From positions 62,001 through 126,000 of the forward strand of contig NZ_WOTB01000003.1 of assembly GCF_011516835.1 (NCBI RefSeq): DNA of 64,000 bases, read 5' to 3'. This DNA comes from Acetobacter musti (GTDB lineage Bacteria > Pseudomonadota > Alphaproteobacteria > Acetobacterales > Acetobacteraceae). The notes beneath the pieces are model-generated. The model made no database searches. It had not been told where the DNA came from and saw only the letters and a list, made by a program, of their open reading frames with translations. Both the position numbers and the translations under genes were made by a program. This document shows, piece after piece, positions 6,629-15,897 of this stretch; positions within the stretch are counted from its first letter, which is position 1; every line of letters begins with the position of its first letter.

Positions 6629-8501
6629 CAGCCTGACATCGATCAGAAACTCGATCGATACGGCTGACCGTTGTTTCCAGGTCATCGATGGCGGCAAAGG
6701 CGATGGCGGCGGGCCGCCTGAAGCGCCACAGGAAGAACAGCCCTGCCCTGTCGCTGTCGTCGGTCATCTCGATGGCAGCTTTTATTTTCTCGATCGCGTG
6801 GGCCAGCTGAGAGTGCTGCGCGCCTCTCAGATGACGCGCCGGCCTGATCTGCTGTCGTTATTCGGCGGGTCGGTTCACTGGCTCAAAGAGAAATTCCCGA
6901 AGACAGCCAAGGTCAAAGAAAAGGACGCCGGCGGTGATGAGATTACGAAAGAAGTTGTCGTTGACTTCAATATCAACCGCAGCGCTGAATTTCTGCAGCG
7001 TGAATGCTTCCATGCTGGTCTGTATGGCGATCACATTAAGATCCGCCGCCCTGGTATATGGCCCGCTCCCGACGGAATGCCTGTCGTCCATTGCGGTGAT
7101 CGTGTGCTTATCGGGTCTCGCCTGGAGCGGCCGGGGACACGGATCGGCGATCAGATCTGGGCAGCTGCGCCGGCTCAGCCGCGACCGGGTAAGCCCTGTG
7201 ATCGTGAAATTCCGCGCCTTTTGCAGAAACAGATTGATGAGCTGTTTAATTTCCGCATTCCGGGCAGCAGCATCATCATCATGGGGATGCTCGCCTGTGC
7301 CTATTACGGTGCGGCGATCCCCTGGCGTCCCGCCGGGTTTCTCACAGGTCCTGCCGGCAGCGGGAAGTCATCGCTGCTCAAGATTCTGGCGAATGCCATC
7401 CCGCTTAAATTCTCGACGAATGACGCCTCAAAGGCCGGCATCGAGCAGACCGTGGATGGTCGCGCAATCCCAATGCTTATCGACGAGGCCTCGGATCGTA
7501 TCGATCAGCGGATGGCAAGGGCACTCCTCGATCTCGTCCTGTCCGCGACCAGCGGTGAGGGCACGAACGGTGCTCGCGGTGGCGTCGACGGGGTAGCGCG
7601 TAAGATCTCGGTCTCCGGCAGCATCATCATGGCGTCGATCCGGCCGCCGGATATGGAGGCGCAGCATTTCGGTCGCTTCACCATTGTCGAGATGAAGGCT
7701 GCCTCAACCGGTTCGGATCATACGACTGAACATCGGGATCTCGCGGAATGGGCATCTGAACATGGTCCAGCGCTGTGGGGACGCACACTGGCCGGATGGG
7801 AGCGTTATCGTGAGGCCCGTATTGTCCTCCGCGCCGCCGTTGGCAGGTCCGGTTGTCAGCCGCGCGAAATGGACCAGATGGGCTCACTGCTGGCGGGCTG
7901 GTGGACGCTGACCAGTGATCATGTGCCAACAGAGCAGGAGGCGGACAATGCCGTTCTCGGTGTTGCCGGATATATTCGCAATGAGGAGGAAACTCAGGCT
8001 GTCAGTGGAACCCAGCAGATGGTGGATCACTGGTTGTCGCAGACGGTCCAGATGCAGCGGTCAACTGACCGGCGTTCGATGTCGGCTCTGATCAGCCGGA
8101 TGCTGAAGCCGGACGGCGACGTCGATTTTGACGACGAGGATGATACTCAGCGCGCCGATCTGAACTATTCACGAAAGAACGTCGAGAGCGTTCTGGCAAT
8201 GTATGGTATCAGGGTAGTCAGGCGGGATGAGCCTTTGCCACGAAGCGGCATGGCGCCTCCGCGCGGGAGTGAAGGTGACGGGTTATGGATCTGGCCACGA
8301 AATGCGATGCTTTCCGACCTGTTCAAAGACACGCCCTATGCCGGACAGAAATTCGTCTATGAGCTGATGAGAATGGAAAGTTTCCGTCAGGCTGGCAAAG
8401 ATCGGAATGGAAGACCGCTCGTCATCAAGATGGACGGGCGCAGTCATAAGGGCTGCATCCGGATACGGTGTTGTGAAATCGGGCTGTCAGATGACGGCTA
8501 A
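6615..8501 (+). CDS. D5/DUF927-like replicative helicase ATPase
   Basis: 628 residues. A Walker A motif GPAGSGKS lies at residues 245-252 and a Walker B-like LIDEASD about 45 residues later, with a conserved Asn/Arg-containing region following (SGSIIMASIRPP). The N-terminal 200 residues form an accessory domain and the C-terminus carries an additional DNA-binding-like region. This is the helicase partner of the Toprim primase, with which the gene overlaps by 14 bp. The iteron array immediately downstream is a likely loading site. Helicase superfamily assignment is by motif only. Confidence 0.8.
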   Translation: MPSSDSLTSIRNSIDTADRCFQVIDGGKGDGGGPPEAPQEEQPCPVAVVGHLDGSFYFLDRVGQLRVLRASQMTRRPDLLSLFGGSVHWLKEKFPKTAKVKEKDAGGDEITKEVVVDFNINRSAEFLQRECFHAGLYGDHIKIRRPGIWPAPDGMPVVHCGDRVLIGSRLERPGTRIGDQIWAAAPAQPRPGKPCDREIPRLLQKQIDELFNFRIPGSSIIIMGMLACAYYGAAIPWRPAGFLTGPAGSGKSSLLKILANAIPLKFSTNDASKAGIEQTVDGRAIPMLIDEASDRIDQRMARALLDLVLSATSGEGTNGARGGVDGVARKISVSGSIIMASIRPPDMEAQHFGRFTIVEMKAASTGSDHTTEHRDLAEWASEHGPALWGRTLAGWERYREARIVLRAAVGRSGCQPREMDQMGSLLAGWWTLTSDHVPTEQEADNAVLGVAGYIRNEEETQAVSGTQQMVDHWLSQTVQMQRSTDRRSMSALISRMLKPDGDVDFDDEDDTQRADLNYSRKNVESVLAMYGIRVVRRDEPLPRSGMAPPRGSEGDGLWIWPRNAMLSDLFKDTPYAGQKFVYELMRMESFRQAGKDRNGRPLVIKMDGRSHKGCIRIRCCEIGLSDDG

Positions 8502-8521
8502 AGGTTACCAGAAGCTGTAAC

Positions 8522-8754
8522 GGCACCCATAGGGCACCTGCGTGGTTACCTAAACTTGCTGATATATTCTAAAGGGCACCCAAATGCCTTTGGGCACCTG
8601 TTTTCTCGCTCGTATATATGTTTTCGCCATCTTCGTGCTTCTTGCCGATTAGCACGAAAATATAGGTGCCCTTGGTGCCCTTAGTAACCTTTCTTACTAA
8701 CTAACTGATATATATAGAGAATAAAGGGCACCATAATGGGCACCAAAGGGCACC
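8522..8754. repeat. GGGCACC iteron array, candidate replication origin
   Basis: Nine copies of (G)GGCACC lie in about 230 bp: direct at 8522, 8532, 8574, 8592, 8726, 8738 and 8748, inverted (GGTGCCC) at 8665 and 8674. Several extend to AAAGGGCACC. Between them are AT-rich tracts (GATATATTC, TATATATG, TGATATATATAGAG) and three GGTTACC/GTAACC elements. The last two copies run into the start of the next gene, whose Gly-Thr-Lys-Gly-His N-terminus they encode. Iterons plus AT-rich DNA next to helicase and primase genes are the classic look of a phage origin. Confidence 0.7.
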
Positions 8755-9278
8755 TTTCAGCCGGCAGCACATCAGCGGCGGCAAACGTCTCTTCCCCGCT
8801 GCTGCCCGACGACTACGTCGACGTTTCAGGTCTGACCTTCAGGAAGCGGAAGGCAACTGAGTTCAGCCCGGATCGTCCGGCTGTCGACCAGGTTGAGGAA
8901 TGGCTCGAAGAGGCTGGCATGACGCTGGCGACGCTGCGGATGAAGGACCTTCGGCCGGCTGGCGTTCGGATCAACTGGCCCGACATCGTAAACGACCCCG
9001 ATGATCTCGGCTGGCTTCGTGACAGCGATGAGTTTCTGCCGCCTCCGACTGCGGACGCGATCGCACGAATGGATATCGCGCTCGGCTGGGTCAGCCTGCT
9101 GAACGACAGACGTCAGCGCGACGTGGTGAACAGACGTCTGATCGTGAACCCGCTGTCGGGAAAACATCGCTGGGAATGGCGGAAGCTCGGGCGTCTGCTC
9201 GGAGTGCATCACCAGACGGCGCAGGCGTGGCACAGACGGGCCTGCGAGGTCATCGCGAAAAAAATCGGCCCGATGTAA
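8736..9278 (+). CDS. DUF6362-like phage protein with C-terminal helix-turn-helix
   Basis: 180 residues. The C-terminal half (from MDIALGWVSLL to the end) has the layout of DUF6362 proteins: a helical domain, the RHRWEWRKLGRLLGVHHQTAQAWHRRA-type helix-turn-helix and a short basic tail, here about residues 110-178. The N-terminus is disordered and partly encoded by origin iterons, so the gene may be regulated by whatever binds them. In many alphaproteobacterial prophages this family lies between replication and terminase genes, as here; its biochemical role is not established. Confidence 0.65.
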   Translation: MGTKGHLSAGSTSAAANVSSPLLPDDYVDVSGLTFRKRKATEFSPDRPAVDQVEEWLEEAGMTLATLRMKDLRPAGVRINWPDIVNDPDDLGWLRDSDEFLPPPTADAIARMDIALGWVSLLNDRRQRDVVNRRLIVNPLSGKHRWEWRKLGRLLGVHHQTAQAWHRRACEVIAKKIGPM

Positions 9279-9285
9279 TTTTCCC

Positions 9286-9319
9286 CTATCCAGACTATCC
9301 AGATTGCAGTATCTGCAAT
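9286..9319. other. Tandem 9-mers and palindrome in a cos-like region
   Basis: CTATCCAGA occurs twice in tandem (9286-9294, 9295-9303), directly followed by the perfect 7-3-7 palindrome ATTGCAG-TAT-CTGCAAT (9303-9319). The 308-bp gap upstream of the terminase small-subunit gene is where lambda-type phages keep cos or pac. This makes the site a candidate terminase binding or cleavage region, though an operator is also possible. Confidence 0.4.
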
Positions 9320-9330
9320 GTCATGATGAG

Positions 9331-9364
9331 GCGGCGTGCATCCATGAGGGTGTCGCCGCTTTTT
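9331..9364 (+). terminator. Probable terminator of the early/replication operon
   Basis: GCGGCG (9331-9336) and CGCCGC (9354-9359) can pair across a 17-nt loop, followed by a T5 tract (9360-9364). It would separate early genes from late head genes. The rest of the gap to 9586 contains no convincing gene. Confidence 0.5.
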
Positions 9365-9586
9365 CATTGGACGATCGGGACCGTCTCCCTGACGGGTTCA
9401 GACTTTGCGGGAGGCGACAATGTGACGCGTCACGCCCCCTCCCCTGCCTCGTGAGCTATGCGTTCAGCGCATCGCCTCCGGGCAATCAATGCATCTTTGT
9501 GGGTCCTTCCTGGAGGGGTCGCCATCCGGGGGTAGTTCGCGCCCCGGTAAGACGAACTTTTTGAGCAAATAAAACAAGGGTTTCTG

Positions 9587-10225
9587 TTGTTGTTGTTGTC
9601 GTCCGACACTGCTGCGACTGCCCGCGGTCCTGACATCGCGCCGATGCTCAACAAGCGTGAGCTCGCCCGGCGCCTGAAGGTGTCGCTTCCCACGCTGACC
9701 GCCTGGATGGAGCGCTGGCCGGAATTCCCGGTCGCACAGCGCGGCACCAACGGATCCAGCTACCGGTTCGATGTCGAGGCGGTCTTCGCGTTCCTCTCCG
9801 AGCGACGGGATGAGGAAGCCCAGCAAAAGGCTGGCCGCGATGAGCAGCTGATGGCGCTTCAGCTCAGCTTCGCGGATCTGTTTCCGGCGCCGGCACCCCT
9901 GGCTGACAGCGGTCGCAGGATGTCGCCCAAGGAAGAGATCGATCTCTGGAAGCTTCGCGACCTGAAGCGGAAAGAAGCCGAGCGATCGGGACTGCTGGTG
10001 GTTGCGGAGCAGGTCGAGCAGATGTTCGGCGCGGCGTTCGCCCGGCTCAGCCGGGACAGCATGAGTTTCATCCGGCGTCTCGGCCAGCAGGAACGCTGGT
10101 CCGATGCCCAGCTGAGAGCTGTGGAGACGCGGTTCGCAGACATGCAGCGCCAGTCAGTGCGGGATGCGCTGGCCCTCCTCGATACGGACGCGGACGCCGA
10201 TGAGCGACAGCTTAACCTCACATGA
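9587..10225 (+). CDS. Terminase small subunit, Nu1-like
   Basis: 212 residues. An N-terminal winged-helix/excisionase-like DNA-binding domain (LNKRELARRLKVSLPTLTAW, about residues 21-75) is followed by a helical oligomerisation region and an acidic C-terminus. The gene directly precedes and overlaps the large subunit, as in lambda-type packaging modules. The start may be one of the TTG codons in the GTTGTTGTTG run (AAGGG lies six bases before 9587) or the ATG at 9644; I favour 9587. It would recognise the packaging site, plausibly the region just upstream. Confidence 0.8.
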   Translation: MLLLSSDTAATARGPDIAPMLNKRELARRLKVSLPTLTAWMERWPEFPVAQRGTNGSSYRFDVEAVFAFLSERRDEEAQQKAGRDEQLMALQLSFADLFPAPAPLADSGRRMSPKEEIDLWKLRDLKRKEAERSGLLVVAEQVEQMFGAAFARLSRDSMSFIRRLGQQERWSDAQLRAVETRFADMQRQSVRDALALLDTDADADERQLNLT

Positions 10226-12335
10226 CGATCTTATGCCTGGCGACGTCCAGTTCGCGGATCCTCGTCAGATCGTCCGGAACGCACTTCAGGCCTATCTGCC
10301 CGCCGAGAAAATGGACGTGGCCGAGTGGGCTGAGCGCTATCGGTTCCTGGACAACCGGGGCGGGGGTTATGTCGGCCGATGGTCGCATGAAGAGGCTCCC
10401 TATCTGACCGGGCCGATGGAGGCTCTCACCAGCCGGACGCACCTGACGACCGCCGTAGTCGGGCCTGCGCGGTCCGGCAAGACAGCGTGCGGGCAGAACT
10501 GGCTCGGGCAGGCGGTCGAGATCGACCCGGCGGACATGCTGGTTTACGCCCAAACCGAAGGCGCGCTCGAAAGCTACGTGAAGCGCGAAATCGAGCCGAT
10601 GATCGACAGTCATCCGGCAATGAAAGAGCGGCTGGGCACGCTGCCAAAAGACAGGTCCATGAAGTTCAAACGCTTCAGGGGGATGTGGGTCGAGTTCCTG
10701 TCTGCCACCTATTCGAACATGATTTCAAAGTCGGCGCCGCGGATCATCGCGACCGAGCTCGACGCCTTCCCGAAGGATCTGGGTGACGCCTACAAGCTCT
10801 TCTCCATGCGGCGGGACAGCTTTGGCATGGAAAGCATGGTCTACGTGGAGAGCCACCCTGACCGCGCGCAGGGAGCGGACCCGTCGCTCTGGACCGATGG
10901 CATCATGAAAATCTACGCGGACAGCGACCGCCGGACATGGTGGTGGCCCTGCCCGCACTGCAATGGCTTCTCCAGCCCGACGCCTGGGACAGCGCGCCAG
11001 ATGACGCTGCACTGGCCTGATAATGCGCCGCTGGATGAGATCAGGGACGCGGCCGCGCTGCTCTGCCCATGCTGCGGCTCTCTGATTGAGGACCGCTGGC
11101 GCCGGACCATGAACCTGGACGGCATCTGGGTCGGCGCCGGCCAGGAGATCACTGTGGAGGGAGATGTCTCCGGAGAGATGCTTCGGAGTGATATCGCCGG
11201 CTTCTGGATTACGGGCCTCATGTCTCCCTTTGTCACGGGTGGTCTTGGGACGCTCGCCCGTGAGTTCGCGAAGGCTGAGCGGGATTGCGGTGTCACCGGG
11301 GACGACAAGGATCTCCGGGAAGTCACCATCAAACGACTTGGTTTTCCGTATCAGTCTCCTCGGCGCGCCGGCTCGCTCGATGCGACGACTCTCGCCGATC
11401 GCGCTGAACCGGGGTTGAAGCTCGGTTACGTGCCCGAAGGTGTTCGTTTCCTGACAGTTGGCGTCGACGTCCAGGCGAACCGCTTTGAGTTTCTGACGCG
11501 GGGATGGGGCAAAGAAGGCGAAAGCTGGATCATCGAACATCGCCGCGTGGCCGCTGATCCAGCTACCAGCCCCGCAGACTGGGATGCCCTGCTGACGGAG
11601 CTGACTGAAACGCTCTATCCGCTCGCTGACGGCAGTCGCCGGGGGATGCGGGTTCTGGCGATCGGCTATGACTCAGGCGGCTCTGAAGGCGTTACCCTTC
11701 AGGCCTATGGGGCATGGAGGCGCTCCAGGCGGGCCATGCGGGCGCGGATGATCGGACAGATCGAAGGCAGGGAAGCCTGGACGATCCTGCCGCTCAAGGG
11801 AGCGTCCAGTTTCAACGCCCCGAAGCTGGCAGTTTCGTATCCGAATACCCAGCGCAAGGATCGGAATGCGGCAGCGCGGGGAGAAATCCCTCTTGGTGCC
11901 TTCAACCCAAACAGCTTCAAGGATGATGCTGAGACCGAGCTGCAGCGCGCAGCACCGGGGCCGTGGTTTGTTCACTTCCCTTACGCGCTCAGGGCGCAGG
12001 AGCCCCCTCACCCGTTCTTCGAGCAGATCGTCTCCGAAAGACGCAACGCAGGCGGCCGATGGGAGAAACTCACGGCCTCGTCCCGAAATGAGGTGCTCGA
12101 TCTGCTCGTCATGACGGACGTCATGGCAACGCTGCACGGTCTTCGCCGGATCAACTGGGACAGTCCCCCGGCATGGGCGGCTGACTGGGATCAGAACGTG
12201 CTGGTGAAACCCATCCAGACCGACACAGACGTGCCCCGGACAGCTGAAACGAAAGACAGCCCGTCCATCGTGAAGCCGGTGAAGTCACAGGGCATGAGCA
12301 TGGCGGAGATGGCGAGAAAATACGGCTCAAACTGA
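10200..12335 (+). CDS. Terminase large subunit, lambda GpA family
   Basis: 711 residues, about the length of lambda gpA (641) and its relatives. The ATPase P-loop GPARSGKT is at residues 88-95, a cysteine cluster (CPHC, then CPCC) lies in the middle, and the nuclease domain is C-terminal (VGVDVQANRFEFLTRGW with acidic residues). It cuts concatemers and pumps DNA into the prohead together with the small subunit. The start at 10200 overlaps the preceding gene by 26 bp; an ATG at 10233 is an alternative. Confidence 0.93.
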   Translation: MSDSLTSHDDLMPGDVQFADPRQIVRNALQAYLPAEKMDVAEWAERYRFLDNRGGGYVGRWSHEEAPYLTGPMEALTSRTHLTTAVVGPARSGKTACGQNWLGQAVEIDPADMLVYAQTEGALESYVKREIEPMIDSHPAMKERLGTLPKDRSMKFKRFRGMWVEFLSATYSNMISKSAPRIIATELDAFPKDLGDAYKLFSMRRDSFGMESMVYVESHPDRAQGADPSLWTDGIMKIYADSDRRTWWWPCPHCNGFSSPTPGTARQMTLHWPDNAPLDEIRDAAALLCPCCGSLIEDRWRRTMNLDGIWVGAGQEITVEGDVSGEMLRSDIAGFWITGLMSPFVTGGLGTLAREFAKAERDCGVTGDDKDLREVTIKRLGFPYQSPRRAGSLDATTLADRAEPGLKLGYVPEGVRFLTVGVDVQANRFEFLTRGWGKEGESWIIEHRRVAADPATSPADWDALLTELTETLYPLADGSRRGMRVLAIGYDSGGSEGVTLQAYGAWRRSRRAMRARMIGQIEGREAWTILPLKGASSFNAPKLAVSYPNTQRKDRNAAARGEIPLGAFNPNSFKDDAETELQRAAPGPWFVHFPYALRAQEPPHPFFEQIVSERRNAGGRWEKLTASSRNEVLDLLVMTDVMATLHGLRRINWDSPPAWAADWDQNVLVKPIQTDTDVPRTAETKDSPSIVKPVKSQGMSMAEMARKYGSN

Positions 12336-12345
12336 AGGAATTCGC

Positions 12346-13101
12346 GTGGCTCTGGATCTTAAAGTCAGCTTCGATGCCAGGAGGCTGATGCGGGATCTGA
12401 GCGCCCTGTCAGAGAAAGAGATCCCGAAAGCGGCAGCTTCAGCGCTCAACCGGCTGGCCACAGGTGCCCGGCTGCAGGTCACTGACCGCATGCGGGAGAT
12501 ATTCGAGGATCCGACGCCTTTCACGCTGCGGGGCTTCTTCACGCGGCCGGCACGATCGAACAACCTGGAGGCATGGGTCGCAACGCGCGATTATGCACCG
12601 AAGGGAACGCCGGCCATCAAATATCTGGGTCCCCAGATCCGCGGTGGCCAGCGCGACATGAAACGCTTCGAGAGGGCGCTCAGACCGGTCTCGGGTGGTC
12701 AGTATGTCGTGCCGGGAGCCGATGCGCCGCTGGACCAGTATGGCAACATAAGCCGTGGCGTCCTGATCCAGATCCTCAGTCGTCTCGGTCTGATGGCGGA
12801 TCCATCCGCCAATATGGGCGACAGGACGGCCCGGCGCCTTGCCCGGCAGGGCAAGGTCGCGAAAGGCCGGAAAAGTGAATACTTCGTCGGTCGCGAACGT
12901 GGAAACGGACGCCCGACCGGGGTCTACAGGCTGCTCGCACCCGGCAAGGTGGCTCAGATCCTGAAGTTTGTGCCGCGGGCGCCCTCCTACCGTGCTGTGC
13001 TGCCCGTCGAGACCATTGTCGAGCAGACCATCGCGCGGCGGCAGGACCGCATCGTGCAGGAAGAAATCATCAAGGCATTCCGAAGGAGAGGACTACGATG
13101 A
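12346..13101 (+). CDS. Minor tail/virion protein, gpZ-like
   Basis: 251 residues, basic and without membrane segments. The N-terminus (DARRLMRDLSALSEKEIPKAAASALNRLA) is typical of phage minor tail proteins of the lambda Z or Mu G type, proteins involved in head-tail joining. It starts at GTG 12346 with AAGGA six bases upstream. Its place between terminase and gpW is common in alphaproteobacterial prophages. Exact virion role is inferred. Confidence 0.6.
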   Translation: MALDLKVSFDARRLMRDLSALSEKEIPKAAASALNRLATGARLQVTDRMREIFEDPTPFTLRGFFTRPARSNNLEAWVATRDYAPKGTPAIKYLGPQIRGGQRDMKRFERALRPVSGGQYVVPGADAPLDQYGNISRGVLIQILSRLGLMADPSANMGDRTARRLARQGKVAKGRKSEYFVGRERGNGRPTGVYRLLAPGKVAQILKFVPRAPSYRAVLPVETIVEQTIARRQDRIVQEEIIKAFRRRGLR

Positions 13102-13382
13102 CAATCCCGTTCTTTCCGGTGGAGAGGCTATACAACCCCGACACCAGCATTCTCGCGGGAATGACACCCGATCAGCTTCGGGCGGCGCTGGCGAGCGCTC
13201 AGTCTGCCCTGATCCAGCTCCAGACGGGCGGAAAACCGGTAAGCGTGTCCTATGCGCAGGGAGACGGCAGCCGCTCGGTCACTTACACGCAGGCAAGTAT
13301 CGCCGGGCTGACGGCTCTGATCATGCAGCTGCAGAGACAGCTCGGTATTGGTCGGCGCCGTGCTCTCCGGCCCATTTTCTGA
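13098..13382 (+). CDS. gpW-like head-tail joining protein
   Basis: 94 residues. The pattern of an N-terminal helix (TPDQLRAALASAQSALIQLQTG), a beta hairpin (KPVSVSYAQGDGSRSVTYT) and a second helix (ASIAGLTALIMQLQRQLG) is that of lambda gpW, which completes the head before FII and tail attachment. It lies between terminase and portal, overlapping both neighbours by a few bases, exactly as in lambda. Confidence 0.85.
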   Translation: MTIPFFPVERLYNPDTSILAGMTPDQLRAALASAQSALIQLQTGGKPVSVSYAQGDGSRSVTYTQASIAGLTALIMQLQRQLGIGRRRALRPIF

Positions 13383-15064
13383 TGGCAGGACTCCTTACCC
13401 GTATTGCCGGCGCTCTCCGGGGAGAGAACGCCCGGCACCGGGCTGACCGTATCGCACCGGCTCCTCCGGATCCGCGTCGGGCTCATGCCCTTAATGCGCC
13501 GTTCCAGGTGCCATTTGATGCGGCCGACAACTGGGGTCAGCATCTCGCCGCCTGGCAGCCGTTCCTTTATTCGGCCGATACGGAGATCAACCCGTATCGC
13601 GATCAGATCGTCAGCCGGGTCCGTGACCTGGTCCGTAATGACGGCTGGGCATCAGGAGCGATCACCCGGACGCTCGATAACGCGGTCGGCGTCAATCTGC
13701 GTCCCGTCGCAAAGCCTGATTACCGGGCACTGGCGGAACTGAGCGGCAACAAAGCATTCGACGCGCACTGGGCTCGTGAATTCGGCGCCGCGCTCGATGC
13801 ACGGTGGCGGCTCTGGGCGAACTGTCCGGATAACTGGAACGACGCCGAACGCATGCTGAGCTTCGGCCAGCAGATGCACCTGGCATTCAGGCATCTTCTG
13901 ATCGACGGGGACGCCCTGGCCATTCTGCCATGGGATGAAGCATCGGTCGGCTACGGCCGGGCACGTTATGCGACGACTGTTCAGATCATCGATCCGGACA
14001 GGCTGAGCAACCCGAACATGATGATGGATCTGCGGTTCGTCCGCGGTGGCGTCGAGATCAATGACCGGGGCGTCCCTCAGGCTTACTTCATCCGAAAAGC
14101 GCATCAGGCTGACTGGTATAACGCGGCACAGAGCGTCGAGTGGGAGCGCATCCCGCGCGAAACCAGCTGGGGACGCCGGCAGGTGGTGCATATGTTCGAG
14201 CATCACCGAGCGGCCCAGCACCGGGGTGGCGCAGGCATGCTCACTCCGGTTGTCCAGCGCCTGAAAATGCTGATCAAATATGACGGAAGCGAGCTCGATG
14301 CCGCGATCATCAACTCGGTTTTTGCAGCCTACATCGAAAGCCCGTTCGATCATCAGATGACGGCGGAAGCTCTTGATCCCGGCATGCCGAACCAGAACAT
14401 GTTCGGGGCACGATGGGGACAGCAGCTCGAATGGAACCATGGCAGGAACCTGAGCATTCAGGGATCCCGGATCCCGATGCTCTTTCCCGGAGAAAAGGTC
14501 AGCACGGTCAGTGCGGCACGCCCGACCAGTAACTTCCATGATTTTGAAAAGGCGGTTCTGAACAACGTGGCGACGGGCGCCGGTATGGCCTCTTTCCAGC
14601 TCAGCAATGACTGGTCCGATGTCAACTACTCGTCGGCTCGTGGAGCACTCCTCGAATCATGGAAAACACTGACACGGCGCCGGGAGGATTTTCAGATCGG
14701 CTTCGTTTCTCCGATCCGGACAGCGCTCATTGAGGAAATGATGGAGGTCGATGACCTTCCCCTGCCCCGCGATGCACCGGATTTCGTGGAGGCTAAATAC
14801 GCCTACGCCCGTTGCCGGTGGCTGGCGCCCGGTCGCGGCTGGATTGATCCGGTCGCGGAAAAACAGGGAGCCATCCTTGGCATGGATGCCGGGCTGTCCA
14901 CGCTGGAAGCCGAATGCGCAATCAATGAAGGCGCTGACTGGGAAGAACATCTCGACCAGCGGTCCATTGAAGTCGGGGCGTTTAAAGAGCGCGGACTGCC
15001 GCTTCCGGAATGGAGTGGCGGCGAACCTGCATCAAAAACAAAAGACAAACCGGAGGAAGAATGA
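13382..15064 (+). CDS. Portal protein, lambda gpB family
   Basis: 560 residues. The N-terminus is basic. Typical portal segments follow: INPYRDQIVSRVRDLVRNDGWASGAI, NAVGVNLRPVAKPDY, and an extended domain with DPDRLSNPN and HMFEHHRAAQHRG. The family forms the dodecameric ring at the unique vertex through which DNA passes. The start at ATG 13382 overlaps the gpW stop (TGATG). An open frame extends upstream to 12968 but overlaps two genes and is rejected. Confidence 0.92.
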   Translation: MAGLLTRIAGALRGENARHRADRIAPAPPDPRRAHALNAPFQVPFDAADNWGQHLAAWQPFLYSADTEINPYRDQIVSRVRDLVRNDGWASGAITRTLDNAVGVNLRPVAKPDYRALAELSGNKAFDAHWAREFGAALDARWRLWANCPDNWNDAERMLSFGQQMHLAFRHLLIDGDALAILPWDEASVGYGRARYATTVQIIDPDRLSNPNMMMDLRFVRGGVEINDRGVPQAYFIRKAHQADWYNAAQSVEWERIPRETSWGRRQVVHMFEHHRAAQHRGGAGMLTPVVQRLKMLIKYDGSELDAAIINSVFAAYIESPFDHQMTAEALDPGMPNQNMFGARWGQQLEWNHGRNLSIQGSRIPMLFPGEKVSTVSAARPTSNFHDFEKAVLNNVATGAGMASFQLSNDWSDVNYSSARGALLESWKTLTRRREDFQIGFVSPIRTALIEEMMEVDDLPLPRDAPDFVEAKYAYARCRWLAPGRGWIDPVAEKQGAILGMDAGLSTLEAECAINEGADWEEHLDQRSIEVGAFKERGLPLPEWSGGEPASKTKDKPEEE

Positions 15065-15873
15065 GGAGGGTTCAGGCAGATGCGGTTCTGAACCGGCCTC
15101 TGGCGCTTTCGGCCGCACGTACGGCAGTCCTGCAGCACACCCTGAAAACGGCAGGAGTCACCGCTCTTTTCGATGATTCCGACGGTTTCTGGACCGGTGC
15201 GCCGCTCTGGAAAGAGGACGGGATTGCCGTCATCGGAATCAAAGGTCTTCTGCTGGCCGGTCAGGGCGGCTGGGGTTATCCGTACGTCACGTTCTACGGA
15301 GATGTGCAGGCTCGTCTGGAAGAGGCGCTGAACGACGCGTCGATGAAAGCCATTGTGCTCTACATCGACAGTCCGGGCGGCATGGTTTCCGGACTTTATG
15401 ACCTTGCTGACCGGATTTTCGATGCGCGAAACATCAAACCGATAACGGCGGTTCTCGCGGACGAGGCCTATTCGGCGGCCTATGCGATTGCCAGTTCAGC
15501 CGAAAAGATCACTGTTCCGCGCACTGGCGGTACCGGATCCATCGGCGTGCTGATGCTGCATACGGATTTCAGTCGGATGCTGGATCAGGCGGGAATCAAT
15601 GTGACCGTGTTCCGATACGGCGAGCATAAGGCCGAACTCCTGGAGGTCGAACCGCTGACCGACGGCGCCCGCGATCGGGCGCAGGAAACGATTGATCGTC
15701 TCGGCGAGATGTTTGTGGATCTGGTGGCCCGCAATCGCGGTCTCGATCCTCAGAAAATCCGCGACATGAAAGCGGAGACTTTCCTCGGTGACGACGGCGT
15801 GAAGCTCGGTCTGGCCGATGCCGTCATGAGCCCGGATGCGGCGCTTATCGCGTTGCGTGACGCCCTTAACTGA
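15061..15873 (+). CDS. S49-family prohead protease, gpC-like
   Basis: 270 residues with the SppA/ClpP crotonase-like fold. Catalytic Ser138 lies in DEAYSAAYAIAS and the general base Lys190 in YGEHKAE. The 52-residue spacing matches the Ser/Lys dyad of Bacillus SppA. SPGGMVSG upstream forms the oxyanion region. It overlaps the portal gene (ATGA) and precedes the scaffold gene, so it would process scaffold and portal during prohead maturation. Confidence 0.9.
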   Translation: MRRVQADAVLNRPLALSAARTAVLQHTLKTAGVTALFDDSDGFWTGAPLWKEDGIAVIGIKGLLLAGQGGWGYPYVTFYGDVQARLEEALNDASMKAIVLYIDSPGGMVSGLYDLADRIFDARNIKPITAVLADEAYSAAYAIASSAEKITVPRTGGTGSIGVLMLHTDFSRMLDQAGINVTVFRYGEHKAELLEVEPLTDGARDRAQETIDRLGEMFVDLVARNRGLDPQKIRDMKAETFLGDDGVKLGLADAVMSPDAALIALRDALN

Positions 15874-15897
15874 CAATTTCTGAAACGGAGAATGAGT

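Noticed and set aside
9304-9564. 86-residue frame in the cos-like gap
   Set aside because: Starts within the palindrome, runs through the terminator hairpin, no ribosome site.
12968-13381. N-terminal extension of the portal frame
   Set aside because: Overlaps the gpZ-like and gpW genes and encodes Arg/Ser-rich sequence; the ATG at 13382 gives a normal portal protein.
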